This document shows positions 6,931-15,260 of a stretch of DNA of 17,401 nt, in pieces. This stretch comes from Acidobacteriota bacterium (GTDB lineage: Bacteria; Acidobacteriota; Blastocatellia; RBC074). Below the pieces are notes generated by a model that made no database searches, was not told the DNA's origin, and saw only the letters and a list, made by a program, of their open reading frames with translations. Every line of letters starts with the position of its first letter. The first letter of the stretch is position 1. The DNA lies in contig JAKEHZ010000248.1 in assembly GCA_022614735.1 (NCBI GenBank), positions 1-17,401 of the forward strand. Direction: 5' to 3'. Made by a program: the position numbers and the translations under genes.

Positions 6931-9621
6931 ATGGGTAGTTACCTGACAGTTTGCCTGGTCTGTATCTTGGCCTTCTTTCCATACGGCGTATGCGGAGGAC
7001 CCGGAGAGACCCCAATTACATCACAAGATAAACCTCCTACCGAAGAAGATAGGTTGGCTGAGAAACTGGCTGCAGCAGAATCCAATCAGCAACGACGATC
7101 TATCCTTGCAGAAAATGCGCAGATTATCTCACCGAAGCTGGTGGAGTCTTTACTCATACAAGGCCGGCAATTCAGAGCGAAATTTAACCTCATGAAGGCA
7201 GGAGAAATTTTTCGACTCTCTATTGGACTGTCACAACAAATCGATGACCAGAAAGGAATGGCTTATGCTCTCAACCAACTCGGCGCAATCTCTCGTGAGT
7301 CCGAAGATTTCGACCTGGCTCTCGGCTTCCACCAGCAGAGCCTGAGGATTTTTGAGGCGCTCGAAGACAATTCCGGTTTGGCGGAAACACACAGTCTGCT
7401 TGCATTACTTCACTATCGGCAAGAGAGCTATCGGGAGGCTCTTCAACACCATCAGGAAAATCTTCGATTACGATCATTACTTAATCAGCAACGGAGCGTG
7501 GCGGTGTCACATTACAACATCGGCACCGTGTATCAGGCGATGGAGTTATACGATCTTGCTTTAAAGAGCTATCAACTCTCTTTGAGCATCTGTCAGGAAT
7601 TGAGAGAGCCTGATCAGACTCTCGTCGCCGACATTCTGATCCGGATGGGTAACGTTTATTACGCGAAAGATGATTTCGACCAGGCTATTATAAACTTCGA
7701 GCGCAGCCTGACAATTTATCGCCAGCTGGGGAATTCGAAAATGGTGCCGGCCGTGCTGGAGAATATTGGCCTGGCGTATCAAAGCTCTGGTCGTTATCGA
7801 GAAGCGATACCGCCCTGTCAGGAAAGTTTGGAGATTCAGGAGAAGAATACTAATCGTTCTGGAATTTCCCGGGCCCAGCGAGTTCTAGCTCTGGCTCATA
7901 GCGCATTGGGTGATCATTCACTGGCGATTGAAGAAGTTGAGAAGGCTATTAACGCCGCGAGGGACTCCAAGGATCGGGTTGTTCTTCGTGAAGCGCTGAA
8001 GGCCGCGGGAACTGTCTTTCGTGCCTCAGGTCAAACCGATAAGGCGCGCAACGTTCTTGATTCATCGATCGAGATCATCGAGAAGATGGGAGCGAAAGTC
8101 CCAGTCAGCGGCGAAGTGGCTCCGAAATCGATGACCTACCAATACTCGCCCTATACTCTGATGGTCGAATTATCAATCGAGCAGAATCAATTGGAAGACG
8201 CGATTAATTATGCCGAGCAAATCAAAGCGCGTCATCTCCTGGATCAGCTTCACGATAGCAATATCAATCTCAATGAATCCACCTCGCAAGCAGACCGACA
8301 AGCAGGCAAAAAATTCGTCGATCTGCTCGTCTCTCTTGAAATGCAGATGGCGCGCGAAGAATACAGCCCGCAACGTGACGATGCGCATCTGACTGAGCTT
8401 AAATCACAATTACAGCAGAGTTCAGTCGATCTAAAAGCACTTCAGGCGAGACAGAATGCAGAGATTGAAGAACACGTCAGAAGGCGCATTAAGGAGAAGA
8501 GACTGACCATCCAGGACTTGAGCGAGCTAATTCCGGACGAGCGAACCGCTCTCTTGCAGTATTCGTGCACGAATGAGCAATTGTCTCTGCTTATCGCGAC
8601 AAAATCTTCGGGGGCCGTGAGTTTAAAAGGCTATTCACTGAAACTCAGAATAAAAGATATCTCCGCCGGAGTAGATCAGTTGCGGCAGTTAATTGCCGAC
8701 CTTGATCAGAGCAGTGATTTGCCACGAGTTGCGAGTGTGTGGCACGCAAAATTGCTGAAAGATGCACAGTCTCAATTACAGGGAAAACGCACGCTTATCA
8801 TTGTTCCCGACGGGCCGCTCTGGGAGATGCCGTTTCAGGCTCTCAAGACGCCGGAAGGCCGCTATTTACTTCAGGACTATGCGATCTTCTATGCCCCTTC
8901 ATTCAGCGTGCTGCGCGAAATGAAGAAGATGCACGCGAAGTACCGGTCGACATCCTCGTCTCGTAATCTGCTGGCATTTGGCAATCCGGCGCTTGGTCAG
9001 AGCGGTAAGGTCGCAATGCCGGGAGCGCTCATGGAAGAGACACTTTCATTGCTTCCTGATGCGGAAAAACAGGTCAATCAAATTCGTCATCTCTATGGTT
9101 TGCAGAGGAGCAAAGTGTTCACTGGAAATCTCGCAACTGAAGAGCAATTCAAAGCGTTGGCGCCTCAATTCAAGATCCTGCATCTCGCTGCGCACGGAGT
9201 TTTCAACGAACGTGATCCGATGCGCTCGAACATCGTTATGTCACAGACCAACAAGGAGAGGAAAGAGGACGGATTGCTCGAGGCGCGGGAGATTTTAAAA
9301 CTCAAGCTGCATGCTGATCTGGCCGTCTTGTCGGCGTGCGAAACAGCTCGCGGTCAGCTGCGCGCTGGCGAGGGGCTGATAGGATTGCCCTGGGCTCTCT
9401 TTATCGCCGGATGTCCGGCAACGGTCGTCAGCCAGTGGAAAGTCCCTTCCGACAGTACCGCTGATTTAATGGTGGCCTTCCACCAGCGCCTCAATCAGAA
9501 AAACACCCGCGTCTCAAAAGCTGATGCTTTACGGAGAGCCGCGCTCTCATTGCTCGAGAAAAAAGAGTACAGCCATCCCTTTTACTGGGCAGGCTTCGTG
9601 GTCGTTGGAAGCGGCTATTGA
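6931..9621 (+). CDS. Exported TPR-CHAT protein, putative caspase-like cysteine protease
   Basis: Encodes 896 residues; GAGGT just upstream supports ATG 6931. A signal peptide or membrane anchor is visible at 1-22 (YLTVCLVCILAFFPYGVCG). About eight tetratricopeptide repeats run from roughly 90 to 400, recognised by the G-x-x-Y and A-x-x-x-x-x-A/S-L pattern at about 40-residue intervals. A charged, helical, coiled-coil-like linker follows (about 455-530). The C-terminal CHAT domain (about 600-896) has PDGPLWEMPFQAL, the catalytic His in LHLAAHG (H755) and the catalytic Cys in LSACETA (C803), followed by GEGLIGLPWALFIAG and VVSQWKV. Both catalytic residues are intact. CHAT proteins are clan CD peptidases related to caspases and separase. 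The gene converges on a sigma/anti-sigma pair, with stops 10 bp apart. The substrate is unknown. Confidence 0.85.
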   Translation: MGSYLTVCLVCILAFFPYGVCGGPGETPITSQDKPPTEEDRLAEKLAAAESNQQRRSILAENAQIISPKLVESLLIQGRQFRAKFNLMKAGEIFRLSIGLSQQIDDQKGMAYALNQLGAISRESEDFDLALGFHQQSLRIFEALEDNSGLAETHSLLALLHYRQESYREALQHHQENLRLRSLLNQQRSVAVSHYNIGTVYQAMELYDLALKSYQLSLSICQELREPDQTLVADILIRMGNVYYAKDDFDQAIINFERSLTIYRQLGNSKMVPAVLENIGLAYQSSGRYREAIPPCQESLEIQEKNTNRSGISRAQRVLALAHSALGDHSLAIEEVEKAINAARDSKDRVVLREALKAAGTVFRASGQTDKARNVLDSSIEIIEKMGAKVPVSGEVAPKSMTYQYSPYTLMVELSIEQNQLEDAINYAEQIKARHLLDQLHDSNINLNESTSQADRQAGKKFVDLLVSLEMQMAREEYSPQRDDAHLTELKSQLQQSSVDLKALQARQNAEIEEHVRRRIKEKRLTIQDLSELIPDERTALLQYSCTNEQLSLLIATKSSGAVSLKGYSLKLRIKDISAGVDQLRQLIADLDQSSDLPRVASVWHAKLLKDAQSQLQGKRTLIIVPDGPLWEMPFQALKTPEGRYLLQDYAIFYAPSFSVLREMKKMHAKYRSTSSSRNLLAFGNPALGQSGKVAMPGALMEETLSLLPDAEKQVNQIRHLYGLQRSKVFTGNLATEEQFKALAPQFKILHLAAHGVFNERDPMRSNIVMSQTNKERKEDGLLEAREILKLKLHADLAVLSACETARGQLRAGEGLIGLPWALFIAGCPATVVSQWKVPSDSTADLMVAFHQRLNQKNTRVSKADALRRAALSLLEKKEYSHPFYWAGFVVVGSGY

Positions 9622-9631
9622 TCCTAATTCG

Positions 9632-10945
9632 CTATTTTAGTTTGTTTCGTGTTCTCCTTACCTCTTCCAGCAAATGTTTCGCAATTAACGACTGAGGATT
9701 TGCTTTTAAATATGCTTCCAGCTTAATTTCAGCTTCTTCAAGCAACCCAGCTTCAGCATATCGCAGTCCCAGGGCCAGATCTTTAAGTGCATCGGAACTG
9801 CCACGATATCGCTTCTCGGCTTCGACAATCTGACTCAGTATTTTCTCACTAAGAACGAAAAAATTTGCGTATTTCTGATTATGGAATAACGCATAGACGG
9901 GTTTCGCCTGAGTCGACGCAATGACCTGCCAGCGATAATGGTATCCGCGCTTGAGCGGGGCATCGAATCGCCATTCTGTGGTTGTTAAATCGGTTCTGCT
10001 CATTTCATCGCCCGGCAGATCCTGATTGATCACGTTAATGCGGTAACTTATCGCACCATCGAGAGGCTTCCATTTAAATGATGGCTGAACTTCACGGATC
10101 ACTCGCGCAGCGGGGCTTACCATTTCAAACGAAGACTCTTTTGTAGCGCCCATTAGAACCATTTCCCTGCTTTGAAGCTGTGCAATTACTGGTGCGACCA
10201 TTATCTTTTGAGATTCGATCGCTCTCTTGATAAACCTCTGATCATCGGGATGAAGCTCATCTAGCCGCGCCAACTCACCGAGATCGAGGGCTATTTTTTC
10301 CGTTTTTCCCGTCCTATCAGTAATAGCGGGTGTTGGCGAAGTTCCCAGCTTCTGATCGGAGAGAGCAGGGACCTGTGAAGACCTCGCATTTAAATCGTCA
10401 CGATCCTTCGAACCAATCGATGAATCACCAGTTTTTTGCAGGGTTATTCTGCTAATGATCAAGGCCGGAATGGCCAGTGTCAGCATCAGGATCACTAACG
10501 CCCTTGCGGCTCGCATCAGAGGGGGTTGTTCGAATATCTGCCAGAAATTCTTTATACCATCAAGGAGGGCCGCCCAGATCGAGATTCCGGCACTCTGTCC
10601 AGTGCTCAGTTGTTTTGCGAAATCATGCAAATCTCTCACTTCAGTCAGGCAATCAGCACACCACGACAAATGGCTTTCGATTATCTCTCTCTCAATCTGA
10701 CCGATCCTTCCTGAAATGTAAGCTGAAAGTTGATCATCGCTCAAATGTCCGACTTCGTCATCAACCGCTGAGATCAATTCCTCTTCTAACGATGAGGCGA
10801 CAGATTGCAGGCATGCTTCATCGCCAAGCTTTTCACGGCACGCCTGACAATCACTCAGGTGTTTGTCTGCACGCAGGAGATCAGCAGCAGAAAGCAATCT
10901 CTGTCGGTAGTCTTCGAGGAATTCGTTGGAAAAGTGCTCGGCCAT
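9632..10945 (-). CDS. Transmembrane zinc-finger anti-sigma factor with Fn3-like and TPR-like outer domain
   Basis: Encodes 437 residues. Two zinc-finger motifs of the H-x3-C-x2-C (zf-HC2/ZAS) type lie in the N terminus: H29, C33, C36 and H92, C96, C99. A single transmembrane helix spans about 148-166. The remainder (about 167-437) should be outside the cytoplasm. It contains a low-complexity linker, a fibronectin-III-like segment (about 282-366, FKWKPLDGAISYRINV to YHYRWQVIAS) and a helical TPR-like end (385-430). The gene lies 114 bp downstream of the sigma factor gene on the same strand, the usual order for a sigma/anti-sigma pair. The last codons coincide with a diverged copy of the TTTGTTTCGT dispersed repeat, giving the tail RRTRNKLK. 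A short AGGGA ribosome binding site precedes ATG 10945. Confidence 0.8.
   Translation of the reverse strand: MAEHFSNEFLEDYRQRLLSAADLLRADKHLSDCQACREKLGDEACLQSVASSLEEELISAVDDEVGHLSDDQLSAYISGRIGQIEREIIESHLSWCADCLTEVRDLHDFAKQLSTGQSAGISIWAALLDGIKNFWQIFEQPPLMRAARALVILMLTLAIPALIISRITLQKTGDSSIGSKDRDDLNARSSQVPALSDQKLGTSPTPAITDRTGKTEKIALDLGELARLDELHPDDQRFIKRAIESQKIMVAPVIAQLQSREMVLMGATKESSFEMVSPAARVIREVQPSFKWKPLDGAISYRINVINQDLPGDEMSRTDLTTTEWRFDAPLKRGYHYRWQVIASTQAKPVYALFHNQKYANFFVLSEKILSQIVEAEKRYRGSSDALKDLALGLRYAEAGLLEEAEIKLEAYLKANPQSLIAKHLLEEVRRTRNKLK
9635..9656 (+). repeat. Diverged copy of the dispersed T-rich repeat inside the anti-sigma 3' end
   Basis: Differs at two of 22 positions from 42-63 (TTTTAGTTTGTTTCGTGTTCTC here). 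It lies within the last codons and near the stop of the anti-sigma gene, and 13 bp after the stop of the CHAT gene, in the same orientation as the other copies. Confidence 0.7.
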
Positions 10946-11059
10946 AATTCCCTGTTCACTAAATCAAGATGCTAATCAGAGCAATTTATTACCACTATGC
11001 TCAAAATCTTTTTCCCTAAATCGGCGGCTGAATGTAAACAAAGAAGTTAATAAACACGC

Positions 11060-12130
11060 TTATTTAATTTGCTCCAAAGCCCGCATGCGTCGCGACAGTC
11101 GTTCACGAGCGGCCTTTCTGAGATTGATCACCTTCTGTCGCTCCACTCCAATCAACTTGCCAATATCTGCATCGCTCAACGGCAATTTCGACCAACTTTC
11201 GGCCAACCTTACCGCAGGAAATTCCAAGACCTCGGCGATCTGATGAAGCGATGCGACGCCGCAACCAGGAAGCAGTGTAATCAAACCCTCGCCCTTTGCA
11301 TCCCGCAGCCCCAATAAGAGGGCTTTACGTTGATTGAGCGGCAACTCAGTAATCTCACTCCACAACCTTTTCAGGTAAAACCGCTGATCCACTCGTTCCA
11401 TCCCGGTCCTCGGTCCGAGACGGAGACCATTCAAATGGTCCTTATCCTTTTCCCCTTCATTGTTAAGCTTCTGTGGCGATTCTTTAATTCCCTTCAGTTC
11501 CGAGATGAATGCCACCAATTCCTCAAATTCAACCGGATGTCCAAGCCATCCAAATAGGGCAATAACTACCTGTCTTAGCCCCAAGGTATTGACCGGCTTA
11601 TCTGCCAAAACATTTTTCGCGAAACCCTGAGGGTCATTCTGCAGATCTGTCCATTTCTCAGTGCGGCGGACTTGCACCGAGCTTCTATTCCATCCGACCA
11701 ACCCACAAAACAAATACTGCCCCTCTTCCAACGCAGTGAATTCCGGTTGAGTTGAGATCAAATAGCGTAATTGATTTTTCAACCGATGGCGCAATGGATA
11801 TCTGGCGCGTAAATGTTTGTTACATCTGTTGAAGGTGACAACCGCAAGGAATTTCTGGAAATTGGCAATAGCGTAGTCATTGGGGTTCTTCTGGAGAGCC
11901 TTCAGGCGGGTGAGGATTTGAACGATTACTTCGCTGAGAATGTCTTCGGCATCCTGTGACTGCACTCTTTCATCGTTCTTGTAAAAAGTCGCATTCAATT
12001 TCTTTGCGACAATCGTCCGGATCAAAGGCTCAGCATGATCTTTAATGAGACATTCAAGCAGTTTTGCAGTCTTCAACTCATCCGCGCCCAACAGCGGCAG
12101 AAGAAGCTCGTCCATACCGATCCGTTGCAT
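11060..12130 (-). CDS. ECF-like RNA polymerase sigma factor with long central insert
   Basis: Encodes 356 residues; ATG 12130 or 12115 could be the start, neither with a strong ribosome binding site. The N-terminal part (about 28-112) resembles sigma region 2: DAEDILSEVIVQILTRL (60-76) and FQKFLAVVTFNRCNKHLRARYP (91-112). The C-terminal part (about 258-350) resembles region 4: ITELPLNQRKALLLGL (260-275), and a helix-turn-helix LSDADIGKLIGVERQKVINLRKAARERL (318-345). Between them lie about 145 residues, far longer than the linker of ordinary ECF factors (total usually near 200 residues). The gene is followed by its probable membrane anti-sigma factor. It directs RNA polymerase to an unknown regulon. 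Its 5' end is 62 bp from the pntB stop, so it may be partly read through from the transhydrogenase genes. Confidence 0.75.
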   Translation of the reverse strand: MQRIGMDELLLPLLGADELKTAKLLECLIKDHAEPLIRTIVAKKLNATFYKNDERVQSQDAEDILSEVIVQILTRLKALQKNPNDYAIANFQKFLAVVTFNRCNKHLRARYPLRHRLKNQLRYLISTQPEFTALEEGQYLFCGLVGWNRSSVQVRRTEKWTDLQNDPQGFAKNVLADKPVNTLGLRQVVIALFGWLGHPVEFEELVAFISELKGIKESPQKLNNEGEKDKDHLNGLRLGPRTGMERVDQRFYLKRLWSEITELPLNQRKALLLGLRDAKGEGLITLLPGCGVASLHQIAEVLEFPAVRLAESWSKLPLSDADIGKLIGVERQKVINLRKAARERLSRRMRALEQIK

Positions 12131-12192
12131 CCGTGTCGACCCGTAATTTAACCGCTACATCCACATTTACGAAGTCATATCTTGACGTACCC

Positions 12193-13581
12193 CTAAGTCT
12201 GCTGGACGGCCTGCGCGAGCCTGGTCAAAGAAGACTTCGCGTCGCCATACAACATCCCAGTATTTGTTTTGTAAAACAGAGGGTTTTCAAGTCCCGAAAA
12301 TCCTTTGCCTTTTCCGCGCTTGAGCACGACGACCGATTGCGCTCTGTCAACCTCGATAATCGGCATCCCGGCAATCGGACTCTTCGGGTTATCACGCGCA
12401 TCAGGATTGACTACATCGTTGGCGCCAATCACCACAGCAACATCTGTCGCATTCATCTCGGGATTGATCTGTTCCATCTCATAGAGCGATGAGTATGGCA
12501 CGTTCGCTTCAGCCAGTAAGACGTTCATATGGCCTGGCATACGACCTGCCACCGGATGAATCGCATATTTGACGATAACACCGCGATGCTCGAGCACATC
12601 GGCGAGTTCTCGCACGGCGTGCTGCGCCTGCGCAGTCGCCATCCCATATCCAGGCACAAAAACCACCTGGCGCGCATATGCCAGCTGAACAGCCACATCG
12701 TCTGGGGCAACTTCGCGCATGACACCTTCGATCAGTGCGCCAGTATCAGTCGCTGGTGCGCCGAACGCGCCGAAGAGAACATTGGTAATGGAACGGTTCA
12801 TCGCCCGGCACATCAGGATTGAAAGGATGAATCCCGAAAAACCATCCAATGTGCCGGCAATGATCAAGACGTTATTGCCAATGGCGAAGCCTGTCGCCGC
12901 AGAGGCTAATCCTGCGTACGAGTTCATCAAGGACATGACGACAGGCATATCGGCTGACCCGATCGGCATTACCAGGAGCACACCGAAGAGGAACGATAAT
13001 CCGACCATGACATAGAACAAAGAGCTTGCCGTGGGCACAAAAATCAGATAGATGAAGATCCCCGCCGCCAGAGCAAAGAGAGAGATGTTGATGATATTCT
13101 GTCCCTTGTAGGTAAACGGTGTACCGCGCATCATTTCCTGCAGCTTGGCAAACGCGATCAGACTCCCGGTCACTGTCAGACTGCCAAAGAGGACCTCAAA
13201 ACCGAGAGCAGTCATCTTGTAGGCAGGCAGAGTCTCACCCAGATCCACAGCGTGACGGTAGTATTCCGAAATTCCGACGAGCGATGCGGCGAGCGCGCCA
13301 AAAGCGTGTGAGAGCGCGGTTCGCTGAGGCATCGCAGTCATCGGCATCCAGATGGACATCGCTGCGCCAATCAAGCTGCCAATGATCATGCCGATGATGA
13401 TAAGTTCGTAGCTCAGTATTTCATGGTGCAGCAGTGTCCCGACAATTGCTGCAAGCATGCCCGCGGCGGCCAGATTCATACCGCGCCGCGCCGTTTTTGG
13501 ATTGCTCAAACCTTTGAGACCGAAGACGAAGAGTACCGAGGCAAGCAGGTAGGTCAATTCGATGAAGTAGCCGTCTTTCAT
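12193..13581 (-). CDS. pntB: NAD(P) transhydrogenase subunit beta
   Basis: Encodes 462 residues, the normal length for PntB. It is the inner-membrane subunit of the proton-translocating transhydrogenase, which couples hydride transfer from NADH to NADP+ with proton inflow. The N-terminal two thirds are a series of transmembrane helices. The histidine in TALSHAFGALAA (H92) corresponds to the proton-channel His91 of the E. coli beta subunit. The C-terminal NADP(H)-binding domain III starts near 290 and shows GYGMATAQAQHAV (311-323), RMPGHMNVLLAEANVPY, GANDVVNP and KRGKGKGFSGLENPLFY. Its ATG overlaps the pntA2 stop by four bases (ATGA), indicating translational coupling. Confidence 0.97.
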   Translation of the reverse strand: MKDGYFIELTYLLASVLFVFGLKGLSNPKTARRGMNLAAAGMLAAIVGTLLHHEILSYELIIIGMIIGSLIGAAMSIWMPMTAMPQRTALSHAFGALAASLVGISEYYRHAVDLGETLPAYKMTALGFEVLFGSLTVTGSLIAFAKLQEMMRGTPFTYKGQNIINISLFALAAGIFIYLIFVPTASSLFYVMVGLSFLFGVLLVMPIGSADMPVVMSLMNSYAGLASAATGFAIGNNVLIIAGTLDGFSGFILSILMCRAMNRSITNVLFGAFGAPATDTGALIEGVMREVAPDDVAVQLAYARQVVFVPGYGMATAQAQHAVRELADVLEHRGVIVKYAIHPVAGRMPGHMNVLLAEANVPYSSLYEMEQINPEMNATDVAVVIGANDVVNPDARDNPKSPIAGMPIIEVDRAQSVVVLKRGKGKGFSGLENPLFYKTNTGMLYGDAKSSLTRLAQAVQQT

Positions 13582-13907
13582 TGATGCTTCTCCTCTTTCG
13601 CGCCCGAATCCCTTCCGCCACCGATCTTTTCCTTGAACATCTTAAGCATGCGGTCAGTGATCATAAATCCGCCGACGACGTTGATCATCGCTGAGGTGAC
13701 AGCGATGAGTCCGAGGGTCTTAGCCACATTGTTGTGCTGTGCCCCGGCAGTTACGATCGCTCCGACCACGGAAATTGCCGAAATGGCGTTGGTGGCTGAC
13801 ATGAGCGGTGTGTGTAACAGAGGCGGGACACGGGAGATAACCTGATAGCCTAAGAACGCGGCCAGCGCGAAGACATAAAGCGAAGAGATCAAGATTTCTG
13901 AACTCAT
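13578..13907 (-). CDS. pntAB: NAD(P) transhydrogenase subunit alpha, membrane part (alpha-2)
   Basis: Encodes 109 residues from ATG 13907. This start is chosen because MSSEILISSLYVFALAAFLGYQVISRVP is the conserved beginning of the subunit and GAGGAG lies upstream; the 128-residue reading runs into a hairpin repeat. Three to four transmembrane helices are visible (about 5-25, 35-55, 60-80). The motif VPPLLHTPLMSATNAISAI is the family hallmark. It forms part of the membrane domain II with PntB. The split alpha subunit matches the three-gene arrangement of Rhodospirillum rubrum rather than the fused PntA of E. coli. The stop overlaps the pntB start. Confidence 0.95.
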   Translation of the reverse strand: MSSEILISSLYVFALAAFLGYQVISRVPPLLHTPLMSATNAISAISVVGAIVTAGAQHNNVAKTLGLIAVTSAMINVVGGFMITDRMLKMFKEKIGGGRDSGAKEEKHQ

Positions 13908-13931
13908 GGTAGATCTTACTCCTCTGCAACT

Positions 13932-13955
13932 ACTGGGAGCGCTTGCGCTCCCAGT
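13932..13955. repeat. 11-bp hairpin upstream of pntA2
   Basis: ACTGGGAGCGC (13932-13942) and GCGCTCCCAGT (13945-13955) are exact reverse complements with two bases between them. The real loop would be somewhat larger. It sits 24 bp upstream of the pntA2 start and 9 bp before the second copy of the 39-bp box. Confidence 0.85.
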
Positions 13956-13964
13956 GGTTGTCAT

Positions 13965-14003
13965 TGTTTCTGGGCGTCGTCATGAACGACATGAACGACT
14001 CCT
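13965..14003 (+). repeat. 39-bp dispersed box, copy 2
   Basis: Differs from 257-295 at three of 39 positions. It lies between two hairpins (13932-13955 and 14007-14088), as copy 1 does. Here the whole cluster is inside the transhydrogenase operon, between pntA1 and pntA2, and the box is antisense to those genes. Confidence 0.85.
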
Positions 14004-14006
14004 TAA

Positions 14007-14088
14007 AAATAGTTCGCAGTTCGCAGTTCGCAGCCTAAACTTCGCAATTTTCATTTTCTTACTGCGAACTGCGAACTGCGAACTATTT
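14007..14088. repeat. 27-bp inverted repeat built from AGTTCGC heptamers
   Basis: The arms 14007-14033 and 14062-14088 are exact reverse complements with a 28-nt loop. Each arm has three tandem AGTTCGC units (GCGAACT on the right). The right arm touches the pntA1 stop codon. In the pnt mRNA it would fold between pntA1 and pntA2 and could protect or stop the transcript (inference). Confidence 0.85.
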
Positions 14089-15233
14089 CAGCTGCTCAAA
14101 GCGGCGCTCAACGCAGCTTGAACGCGAGGGTGTTTCGCCTCGCTCTGATGCACAGCGCAGGAAGGCCCGATGATGTCATCGTTAAAATCAAGATTTAGCT
14201 CTCCGTCGCTGACCATCAGACTAAGGAATGAAAAGACATTGCGCGAATAGAGCTGGCTGGCGTGCACCGGAACTGTCGCAGCGAGATTAAGGGGAGTCAT
14301 AATCGTCACGCCATCACGATCGATCGTCTCGCCCGGCTTGGCAACAGCGCAATTGCCCCCGGTTGATCCCGCGAGATCGACGATCACTGAGCCACGCTTC
14401 ATCCCGGAAACAGCTTCTTCGGTGATAAGCAGAGGAGCGCGTTTGCCCGGGACCTGAGCAGAGGTGATGATGCAATCAGTCTGCCTGGCCTGTTTTGCAA
14501 TCAGCTCGCGGCTGCGTTCCATCACCTCTTCCGTCACTTCACGCGCATAACCACCGGCGTCTTCCGTTTGTAGGCCCCCTAGATCGACTTCAAGGAACTT
14601 TGCGCCGAGCGAACGCACGGCTTCACCTGCCGCCGCGCGCACATCGAATCCTTCAACAACGGCACCCAGCCGCCGCGCGGTTGCGATTGCCTGCAACCCG
14701 GCGACGCCTGCACCCAGGATAAGCACCTTCGCCGGAGGCACAGTGCCCGCCGCTGTCGTCAGCATCGGAAACATCCGTGGGACGTAGGTAGCAGCCACCA
14801 AGACCGCTTTGTAACCGACGATTGTCGCCATTGAAGAGAGCGCATCCATTGACTGTGCGCGAGTGGTGCGTGGGATCAATTCCATAGCGAAAGCAGTCAC
14901 GCCTCGATCAAGAAGCGGCATCAGTTTTTCCGGCTCATCCAGCGGCCGCAGAAACCCAATCAAAACTGCACCCTTCTTCATTCGCGCGATAGCGTCCTCT
15001 GATGGACGATTGACTGCGACCAGCACGTCTGCCGATTCGAGCAACGCTGCGCGATCATTCGAAATGGCCGCGCCGGCCGCTTGATAATCAGCATCATTCG
15101 CACCCGAATCAACGCCTGCGCCGCTTTCAATAATCACGGTGGCTTTCATGCCAACCAGTTTCTTGATCGATTCGGGGATGAGCGCAACACGCAATTCGTC
15201 TTGCTCTGTTTCCTTGAGTACTGTGATCTGCAT
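14088..15233 (-). CDS. pntAA: NAD(P) transhydrogenase subunit alpha, NAD-binding part (alpha-1)
   Basis: Encodes 381 residues, the usual size of the soluble domain I of split transhydrogenases, related to alanine dehydrogenase. The Rossmann motif GAGVAG lies at 174-179 with FDVRAAAGEAVRSLGAKF behind it. The family motif RTTRAQSMDALSSMA is at 122-136 and DCIITSAQVPGKRAPLLIT at 253-271. It binds NAD(H) and passes hydride to NADP bound on PntB. Its ATG at 15233 has only a weak A-rich upstream sequence. The gap to pntA2 (180 bp) is unusually long for this operon and is filled by repeats. No membrane segment is expected or seen. Confidence 0.95.
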   Translation of the reverse strand: MQITVLKETEQDELRVALIPESIKKLVGMKATVIIESGAGVDSGANDADYQAAGAAISNDRAALLESADVLVAVNRPSEDAIARMKKGAVLIGFLRPLDEPEKLMPLLDRGVTAFAMELIPRTTRAQSMDALSSMATIVGYKAVLVAATYVPRMFPMLTTAAGTVPPAKVLILGAGVAGLQAIATARRLGAVVEGFDVRAAAGEAVRSLGAKFLEVDLGGLQTEDAGGYAREVTEEVMERSRELIAKQARQTDCIITSAQVPGKRAPLLITEEAVSGMKRGSVIVDLAGSTGGNCAVAKPGETIDRDGVTIMTPLNLAATVPVHASQLYSRNVFSFLSLMVSDGELNLDFNDDIIGPSCAVHQSEAKHPRVQAALSAALSS

Positions 15234-15260
15234 CTTTTTCGTCTTGTTTAGTCCGGCTCA

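Noticed and set aside
6931..7005. Lipoprotein signal in the CHAT protein (cysteine after YGV)
   Set aside because: The residues before the cysteine (Y-G-V) do not fit a normal lipobox, so a plain signal peptide or membrane anchor is more likely.
12064..12492. 142-residue + strand ORF across the pntB/sigma junction
   Set aside because: It overlaps two well-supported - strand genes and shows no family pattern.
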